Shown here: positions 21,848 through 26,886 of the stretch, piece by piece
How the letters are laid out: every line of letters starts with the position of its first letter
Numbering within the stretch: position 1 is the stretch's first letter
Assembly: GCA_958415665.1 (NCBI GenBank)
Contig: CATYZK010000025.1
Span: 1-26,886 of the forward strand
DNA from: an uncultured Collinsella sp.
Lineage (GTDB): Bacteria; Actinomycetota; Coriobacteriia; Coriobacteriales; Coriobacteriaceae
Reading direction: 5' to 3'
Length of the DNA: 26,886 bases
Translations under genes and position numbers: made by a program
Notes under the pieces: model-generated
Told to the model about the DNA's origin: nothing
The model's database searches: none
What the model saw: only the letters and a program-made list of their open reading frames with translations

Positions 21848-23095
21848 CTACCGTTCGTTAATATAGGTACGATGCGGAAACTTCAGACCCGGGAATAGCT
21901 TGCTCGTCAGCTCGCAGAAATAACCGTCCGTCATACTCGCAATGTAGTCAACCACGGCTTGATTCTTGTCGTCCTGCCAGGCATAGGTGCGGTCGTAGTA
22001 GGAAAGCTGCTGCTCAATGCGCGAAATGTGGTGCTTAAATATGTAGGAGGACTCGTCGCCTTCGTTTATATCCTGCAGGCAACGGTCGTAGAGCTTTTCG
22101 AAAGCCTCGCGCAGCTCCGCTTCGGAGTCGCCTTCGATACCGCCCTTGCTATAGATCTTCTCGTAGTTCTCGCGCTTCGCCCGGCGGATCTCCTCAAACA
22201 GGTCCTCGCTCATCTCGATGCGCGGCTTGCCATAGCTGTGCTCAACGATATCGATGGAGGCATGCATAAGTATCCAGCTGTTGTACGCACCACCTAGGCC
22301 ATCGTCAAAAACGTCGGGCGACAGCAGGCCCGCCGCAATGGCGTCCTGACGATCACGACCGACGTAGGCGAGGATATCCGAGATACGCACCACACAGCCC
22401 TCGGGCGTCATGGGACGCAGGTGCTCAATCGCGCTATAGCCTGTGGCAATGCATTCCTCGACGGTTCGGTCGAACTGGTCAAAGGAACCCATGCCCGAAA
22501 GCTCAAAAACACGCTGTTCGTACTCACCGTTGTGGCATAGCACGCCATCGAGCGTCTGGAGGGACACGTTGCGGCCATACAGCGCATCGAGCACGCGGAC
22601 CGACTGCACGTTATGAAAAAAGTAGCGACCCGTGCGCTCGTGGTAAATATCGTTGAGAAAGCGCTCACCGGCATGGCCAAAGGGCGTGTGGCCCAAGTCG
22701 TGGCCTAAGCCAATCGCCTCGATCAGATCGCAGTTGAGCCCCAGGGCGCGGCCGATATCGCGCGCAATGCGCGAGACAAGCTGCACGTGCAAACCGCGGC
22801 GCGACAGATCGTCATTGCTACGGAAGCTAAAGACCTGCGTTTTGCCTGCATAACGCGTGTACGCCGGAAGATGAAGAATCTTTTCGGTATCGCGCATAAA
22901 TGCCGGACGCATGAGCGTGCCCTCGTCTGCGGCTCGATCAACGCGACGGATGACCTGGTCATCGTCGCAACGGTACGGGTTGACATAGCCCAAAGCACGA
23001 TCTGCGGCAATGCGCTCGACAAGTTCGGGCGACAACGCCGAGGGAATACGATCCATGCGCGCCTTAATGACGGCCGTTTCTTGATTAGTTGCCAT
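21848..23095 (-). CDS. dGTPase-like HD-domain phosphohydrolase
   Basis: This belongs to the deoxyguanosinetriphosphate triphosphohydrolase family, which hydrolyses dNTPs to nucleosides and triphosphate. The HD metal site is complete: His103 (HVQLVSRIAR), His132-Asp133 (GLGHDLGHTPFGHAGE) and a later Asp in VRISDILAYVGRD. The N-terminus carries LMRPAFMRDTEKILHLPAYTR, quoted in part as FMRDTEKILHLPAYTR, where the usual family text is RDRDRIxHSxAFRRL. Length is 415 residues from the ATG at 23095, with AAGGAG 6 bases upstream; the frame extends 9 codons further. Substrate range cannot be read from sequence. It is 31 bases from the prepilin peptidase gene and may be cotranscribed with it. Confidence 0.9.
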   Translation of the reverse strand: MATNQETAVIKARMDRIPSALSPELVERIAADRALGYVNPYRCDDDQVIRRVDRAADEGTLMRPAFMRDTEKILHLPAYTRYAGKTQVFSFRSNDDLSRRGLHVQLVSRIARDIGRALGLNCDLIEAIGLGHDLGHTPFGHAGERFLNDIYHERTGRYFFHNVQSVRVLDALYGRNVSLQTLDGVLCHNGEYEQRVFELSGMGSFDQFDRTVEECIATGYSAIEHLRPMTPEGCVVRISDILAYVGRDRQDAIAAGLLSPDVFDDGLGGAYNSWILMHASIDIVEHSYGKPRIEMSEDLFEEIRRAKRENYEKIYSKGGIEGDSEAELREAFEKLYDRCLQDINEGDESSYIFKHHISRIEQQLSYYDRTYAWQDDKNQAVVDYIASMTDGYFCELTSKLFPGLKFPHRTYINER

Positions 23096-23126
23096 GGCAT
23101 GCTCCTTAAGAAGGATGCGCAATCGG

Positions 23127-23549
23127 TTACAATGTGCAGCCCACGACCTCGATTATGGCAAAAATCGGCACCAAAAACGGCAGCAAAGGCAGGGAGCGCG
23201 ATTTTGTGAAGAGGCAGGAGAGGGCAAGGGCCAGGAGCGCGACGGCAAATGCCACGATGCCGCCCATAGGGTCAAGCGTGCAAAGTGCGAAGAGTGCCTT
23301 GGCATCTCCCATGCCGATGCCCGTGGTTTGACGGAGGCGCCGCCAAAGCGACTCAGTCAGCACAAGAGAAAGGTACACGATGACCGCAAGGCCAGCGTGG
23401 TCAAGTGCCGTGTTCAAGCCCGCATCCAGCCACACGCCCGCAAACGCCGCCACCGCACACGCGCCGGCAAGCTCATTGGGAAAGCGTCGCTCACGGGCAT
23501 CAATCGCCGCGCCGGCAAAGACGCAGATCCAAAATGGGATATAGACCAC
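23127..23549 (-). CDS. Prepilin peptidase, minimal A24 type
   Basis: This is a 140-residue polytopic membrane aspartyl protease of the A24 family (TadV/CpaA-like size), which cleaves leader peptides of type IV pilins and related proteins. The two catalytic aspartates are present: Asp17 in AAIDARERRFPNE and Asp82 in GIGMGDAKAL. About five or six hydrophobic segments are visible. It lacks the N-terminal methyltransferase domain of classical PilD. The start is GTG, supported by GGGAGG 7 bases upstream. No pilin, tad or secretion gene is nearby, so its substrates must be encoded elsewhere. Expression is probably linked to the dGTPase-like gene. Confidence 0.88.
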   Translation of the reverse strand: MVYIPFWICVFAGAAIDARERRFPNELAGACAVAAFAGVWLDAGLNTALDHAGLAVIVYLSLVLTESLWRRLRQTTGIGMGDAKALFALCTLDPMGGIVAFAVALLALALSCLFTKSRSLPLLPFLVPIFAIIEVVGCTL

Positions 23550-23582
23550 AGGACACCTCCCGGGACAGCCCTCTCAAAAGCA

Positions 23583-23623
23583 AAAACCACCACAAAGGTG
23601 CCTGCCCCCTTTGTGGTGGTTTT
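23583..23623. repeat. REP-like palindrome, 16-bp perfect stem, also a terminator
   Basis: AAAACCACCACAAAGG at 23583-23598 and its exact complement at 23608-23623 enclose a 9-base loop. On the minus strand the centre reads CAAAGGGGGCAGGCACCTTTG. It lies 8 bases past the glycosyltransferase stop and ends in TTTT on both strands, so it can terminate that gene. The GGGGRCAGGCACC-type core resembles dispersed REP palindromes I recall from other genomes; this has not been checked. Confidence 0.75.
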
Positions 23624-23631
23624 GGCGGTGG

Positions 23632-24927
23632 TTATTTGGCGCCTTGCATGACCTCGTCGAGGGTAACGTTGACGGCGTGCTGCGTCGGAACCCAGTCGAC
23701 CTTTAGGAACAGTGCAGCCACTGTGATGGGGATATAGCTGAACATAAAGATCGGGAAGGTAAACAGGTTGGTCACCAAACGCCACTTTTGCGCGCAATGA
23801 ATGTGCTTGTACTCAAAGATGGTCGTGAGTAGCGCCAGGATAAAGAAGGTCTGGTACATCATGACAAAGGTCATGATGAGCGAAGCGGCACAAGCCTGCA
23901 TCTCGACCTCGGTGGCCAAGAAGCCGTGCGAAAGCCCGCCCACGATGAGGAAGGTCGCGTTGGCAAGCATGGAGATCAGGGACAGCAGCATGCCCGGAGC
24001 GATGGTCATAAACATGTCATATGCGGCAAAGCGATGATAGCGAAACGTCGATTTAACAAGATGCTTGCCGTAGGTAAAAAAGACCTGGTAGAAGCCCTTG
24101 GTCCAACGCATGCGCTGTTTCCAGGACGCCTTAAACGTCACCGGCTGCTCGTCAAAGAACTCAGCCGGCGCATAGCCGATGCGGATGCCGTGAATGGCGC
24201 AGAACGTGGTGAACTGGATGTCCTCGGTCAGTGTATGGAACTGCCAGCCGTGCATGCCCTCGATAACACTGGCGGAGATGAGGTAGCCCGAGCCCGAGAC
24301 GGCACAAGACGTCTTGCAGATGTTGCGCGCGTTGTTGAGGAAGCGTGCCTCGCGCAGATACCAGGTGGCATTAGCCGCCGAAATCCAAGAGCTGCCGAAG
24401 TTCTTGGAGTTACGATAGCTCGTGACCACATGAAAGCCCTGGTCAAAGGCATCGTTCATCTTGGAGACGTAATCGCGGGAAATAACGTTGTCGGCGTCAA
24501 AGATGAAATAGCCCTCAAAAGTATCGGGATACTCGTTGAGAATGCGATCAAAACCAAAGTCCATGACCCAGCTCTTGCCCTTACGGGCCAGGTCATTACG
24601 CTCATAGACGACGGCGCCCGCCTCGCGCGCGAGCTGCGCCGTGTTGTCGGTGCAGGCATCGGCGACCACGAAGACCTCAATAAGCTCGGACGGATAATCC
24701 TGGTCCTTGATGGAGCGAACAAGGTTGGCGATCACGGCTTCCTCGTTATGCGCCGCGATAAAGAAGGCATAACGATGCAGCTTTTTGGCCTTAGGGGGCG
24801 CGACCTCACCACGGAGAGCACCAATGACAAAGAAGACCACCTGGTACAGAAAGCAGACCGTAAGCAGCGTAACCACAATCTGGTTAAAGATCACGATGGG
24901 TGTGTTGGTTTGCAAAAAGGCGAGCAT
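23632..24927 (-). CDS. Processive-type family 2 glycosyltransferase, membrane bound
   Basis: This is a GT2 enzyme of the hyaluronan/poly-GlcNAc/cellulose synthase type, 431 residues. A membrane helix lies at about 12-38. The GT-A domain shows FIAAHNEEAVIANLV near 56, the substrate-binding DADN at 144-147, the catalytic TED at 234-236 and QRMRW at 271-275. Three to four C-terminal helices (about 300-420) would form the export channel. UDP-sugar use is expected from the family, but the sugar and product are unknown. The ATG follows GGGAGC. It appears monocistronic, with a candidate promoter upstream and the palindromic terminator behind it. An extracellular polysaccharide role is inferred. Confidence 0.92.
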   Translation of the reverse strand: MLAFLQTNTPIVIFNQIVVTLLTVCFLYQVVFFVIGALRGEVAPPKAKKLHRYAFFIAAHNEEAVIANLVRSIKDQDYPSELIEVFVVADACTDNTAQLAREAGAVVYERNDLARKGKSWVMDFGFDRILNEYPDTFEGYFIFDADNVISRDYVSKMNDAFDQGFHVVTSYRNSKNFGSSWISAANATWYLREARFLNNARNICKTSCAVSGSGYLISASVIEGMHGWQFHTLTEDIQFTTFCAIHGIRIGYAPAEFFDEQPVTFKASWKQRMRWTKGFYQVFFTYGKHLVKSTFRYHRFAAYDMFMTIAPGMLLSLISMLANATFLIVGGLSHGFLATEVEMQACAASLIMTFVMMYQTFFILALLTTIFEYKHIHCAQKWRLVTNLFTFPIFMFSYIPITVAALFLKVDWVPTQHAVNVTLDEVMQGAK

Positions 24928-24961
24928 GCAGGCTCCCAGGAACGCGTTACGTAAACAAACG

Positions 24962-24991
24962 TATATATTACCGTAGGGTGACCGAGTTCAA
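24962..24991 (-). promoter_or_regulatory. Candidate promoter of the glycosyltransferase
   Basis: On the minus strand TTGAAC (24991-24986) and TATATA (24967-24962) are 18 bases apart, each matching 4 of 6 consensus positions. It is about 35 bases before the gene start. Confidence 0.4.
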
Positions 24992-25015
24992 AAAACCACC
25001 TAATACTGGCTAGGC
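24990..25015 (-). terminator. Weak terminator after rluD
   Basis: GCCTA and TAGGT (plus-strand 25011-25015 and 24998-25002) can pair over 5 bases around an 8-base loop, followed after GG by six T on the minus strand. The stem overlaps the rluD stop codon. Confidence 0.4.
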
Positions 25016-26023
25016 TTCGAGCAGACCGAGCTGCGGAACGATTTCGTCGCCGGCAGCGGTGCGGCCAAGCGAGCGCGGGGCCAGGTCGTCAAGAACCGCA
25101 GCGAAATCCCACGGCAGTTCGTCGCGGCACTCAATGCGCTCCCCCGTCACGGGATGGTCGAATGCAACGCGCCAGGAATGAAGGAATTGCCTGGTCAGAC
25201 CCTGATCGGCACGTGCATCGCACTTGCCATAGAGTTGATCGCCAACGCAGGCATGGTTGATATGGCGCATATGCACGCGAATCTGATGTGTGCGGCCCGT
25301 AAACAGGTGGCACTCGACGAGCGTGTAGCCGTCGTCAAAACGCGTGGAATCAAAGCGCTCAAGGACCTTGAAGGTCGTGATGGCTTGGCGCGCAAAGGGA
25401 TCATCCGAAACCGCCATCTTGACACGGTCACGCGTAGAACGGGCAATACCGGTGTTGATGGTGCCCTCGTCCATGGCGATGTGCCCGTGAACGAGCGTAA
25501 TGTAGCGGCGGTCGAGCGTGCGCGTACGGATAAGATTTTGGAGCGCGCGCTGGGTGTCGTCGTCCTTGGCCGCAAGCATAAGACCCGAGGTATCGCGATC
25601 CAAACGATGCACAATACCGGGGCGGTCCTCACCCTGCACGGTACCCAGATGGTCGATACCACAGTGATAGACCAGGGCATTCGCGAGCGTACCGCTCTCA
25701 TGACCATGTGCAGGATGGCACACCAGGCCGCGCTGCTTGGAGAGCACGATGAGGTAGTCGTCCTCGTAGCGAATGTCGAGCGGGATGGCCTCGGGAATCA
25801 CGTCGGTCGGGTCGTGCGGCTCGGGCAGGTCGACCGAAATGCGGTCGCCGGCTCGCACGGCATACTTTTTGGACAGGCAGGTCTCGCCATTGACACATAC
25901 GGCCCCGCCCTCAATCAGATGCGCGCAAGCAGAGCGCGTAGGGCAGCCGTCATTGGCGCCCAGATAGGCGTCAAGACGCTGACCAGCGGCATCATCGGCA
26001 ACAAGGATATGGATGTCGGCCAT
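25010..26023 (-). CDS. rluD: RluA/RluD-family 23S rRNA pseudouridine synthase
   Basis: The enzyme converts specific uridines of 23S rRNA to pseudouridine. An S4 RNA-binding domain covers about residues 12-65 (RLDAYL, then VCVNGETCLSKKYAVRAGD). The catalytic domain has the hallmark HRLDRDTSG at 139-147 with catalytic Asp142, RRYITLVHG near 187 and GRTHQIRVHMRH near 248. Length is 337 residues, as usual. The ATG overlaps the lspA stop by one base (TAATG), so the two are coupled; the lspA-rluD pair is very widely conserved. Assignment to RluD rather than another RluA-type enzyme rests on this neighbour and the S4 domain. Confidence 0.93.
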   Translation of the reverse strand: MADIHILVADDAAGQRLDAYLGANDGCPTRSACAHLIEGGAVCVNGETCLSKKYAVRAGDRISVDLPEPHDPTDVIPEAIPLDIRYEDDYLIVLSKQRGLVCHPAHGHESGTLANALVYHCGIDHLGTVQGEDRPGIVHRLDRDTSGLMLAAKDDDTQRALQNLIRTRTLDRRYITLVHGHIAMDEGTINTGIARSTRDRVKMAVSDDPFARQAITTFKVLERFDSTRFDDGYTLVECHLFTGRTHQIRVHMRHINHACVGDQLYGKCDARADQGLTRQFLHSWRVAFDHPVTGERIECRDELPWDFAAVLDDLAPRSLGRTAAGDEIVPQLGLLEA

Positions 26024-26622
26024 TAGCGCTCATTCCTTTCGCGAATCTTGCGGGCACGCTCCCCACGCTGCTTGGCTTTGCGCTTGGCGCGGGCCTCGTC
26101 ACGGGCGTTAAGCTCGGCGGTCGCATCGACCTCACGGGCCACGGGGCTCAAGAACATGTAGCCAAAGAGGGCGAGCACGACGCCCACGGTAATGCCGATA
26201 TCGGCAACATTGAAGACGGGGAAGTCAATGAAGGTGGTGGCAATAAAATCGGTCACGAAGCCAAAAGCCAAACGATCGATAGCATTGCCGATAGCACCGC
26301 CCGCAACCATCGCCATGCCCACAACCTCAAGATGAGCGAGCTGGGGTGCACGAACGAGGTACACGGCAATAGCGATAATGACCGCCAACGCCAGCACGGC
26401 AAACGCGATGCCATGCCCCTCGCCCATGCTAAAGGCGGCACCGATATTGCGGACAAACATAAAGTCGACGACACCGGGGATGACGGTCACATGCAAAGCG
26501 TCGCCCACGGCACGAACCGCAAGCTTGGTCAGCTGGTCAACAAGCAGCACAGCCAGCGCCACCCCACCAGCAACACCCAACCGCCAACGCAAAGGCGGCG
26601 TCATATCCCCAGTACGACCCAA
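26023..26622 (-). CDS. lspA: Lipoprotein signal peptidase II
   Basis: This inner-membrane aspartyl protease removes signal peptides from diacylglyceryl-modified prolipoproteins. Four membrane helices are visible, with FVRNIGAAFSMGEG at about 56-69. The two catalytic aspartates are Asp116 in GNAIDRL and Asp141 in FNVADIGI. A strongly basic ~35-residue C-terminal tail (KRKAKQRGERARKIRERNER) makes it longer than the usual 160-170 residues. I prefer the TTG start at 26622, because AGGGGA lies 7 bases upstream; the ATG at 26604 has only a GGGGA two bases away. The gene is coupled to rluD. A TATAAG sequence at 26678-26673 might be its -10. Confidence 0.93.
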   Translation of the reverse strand: MGRTGDMTPPLRWRLGVAGGVALAVLLVDQLTKLAVRAVGDALHVTVIPGVVDFMFVRNIGAAFSMGEGHGIAFAVLALAVIIAIAVYLVRAPQLAHLEVVGMAMVAGGAIGNAIDRLAFGFVTDFIATTFIDFPVFNVADIGITVGVVLALFGYMFLSPVAREVDATAELNARDEARAKRKAKQRGERARKIRERNER

Positions 26623-26886
26623 ATCAATCCCCTACCCTCAAGAACATCGAATTCCGTTTAGTGCAAGTAATCATCTTATAGTGACAAACGCCAAACGCGC
26701 AGCATATTCACCAACGAAAGCCAAATAACCAGCACAAAACAAAAGCGACATTCCGAAGAACGGAATGTCGCTCAATAACTTTAGTTCCAACAATAGAAAA
26801 ACCGCATTATCGTCACCAACAGCGAAAACGTCCCTAAGCGAGCAAGGTGACGTGAAAGAGGAGGGAAGCGTACTTTGGTACGCGAC
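26623..26886. other. Non-coding right edge
   Basis: The stretch upstream of lspA holds a strong hairpin (26744-26772) and a shorter one, GCGTAC-TTTG-GTACGC at 26868-26883, but no gene that I can support. The minus strand is open in one frame from the edge to about 26710, but that frame crosses the terminator hairpin, so I do not call it. Confidence 0.5.
26735..26772 (-). terminator. Terminator for a transcript entering from the right
   Basis: AGCGACATTCCG (26744-26755) and CGGAATGTCGCT (26761-26772) form a perfect 12-base stem with a 5-base loop, followed on the minus strand by TTTGTTTTG. It should end a minus-strand gene beyond the window and insulate lspA. Confidence 0.8.

Noticed and set aside
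20396..21898. 500-residue plus-strand frame opposite rarA
   Set aside because: It lacks family features and overlaps a complete RarA with Walker A and B motifs.
26710..26886. Minus-strand frame entering from the right edge
   Set aside because: It crosses a perfect 12-base terminator hairpin and shows no protein family pattern, so it is probably an open non-coding stretch.

Overview
The window looks like chromosomal core DNA from a Coriobacteriia actinobacterium, most likely Collinsella or a close relative. This is inferred from three things: high but not extreme G+C with AGGAGG-type ribosome sites, an alaS-ruvX-mltG-yqeG-aroK-aroB-pepP-efp-asp23-nusB-xseB-tlyA-nadK-recN gene order, and interspersed palindromes of a kind I associate with that group. 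No rRNA, tRNA, CRISPR array, prophage or insertion sequence was recognised.

Layout. (1) 1-240: a possible truncated plus-strand reading frame, a long inverted repeat and a terminator. (2) 276-3416: a one-piece fructose-type PTS permease (minus) divergent from an RpiR-family regulator (plus); the 270-base gap between them holds several TGAAAG half-sites. (3) 3417-3639: a bidirectional terminator inside a 28-base-arm inverted repeat. (4) 3640-16757: fourteen minus-strand genes, mostly overlapping or a few bases apart. They run from alaS through peptidoglycan processing (mltG), shikimate genes (aroK and an AroB-like protein), pepP, efp, nusB and xseB to tlyA, nadK and recN. A strong hairpin after pepP and a TATAAT box before efp split this run into at least two transcription units. 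(5) 16952-17191: a lone AT-rich plus-strand gene for a 79-residue two-helix membrane protein. (6) 17198-20363: a compact stress-type unit of DUF948 protein, RsbW-like protein, SigB/F/G-type sigma factor and AI-2E-family permease. (7) 20438-23549: rarA, a dGTPase-like HD protein and a small prepilin peptidase. (8) 23583-24927: a REP-like palindrome and a processive-type family 2 glycosyltransferase. (9) 25010-26622: rluD-lspA. (10) 26623-26886: non-coding DNA with a terminator for a transcript entering from the right.

Most genes are ordinary housekeeping genes. The points that deserve attention are an intact-length AroB homologue lacking all recognisable metal-ligand motifs beside an intact AroK, an RsbW-like protein without the GHKL nucleotide-binding boxes coupled to a sigma factor, the orphan membrane gene convergent with the sigma operon, three different long palindromic elements, and the absence of xseA beside xseB. 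No clearly new multi-gene system is visible.
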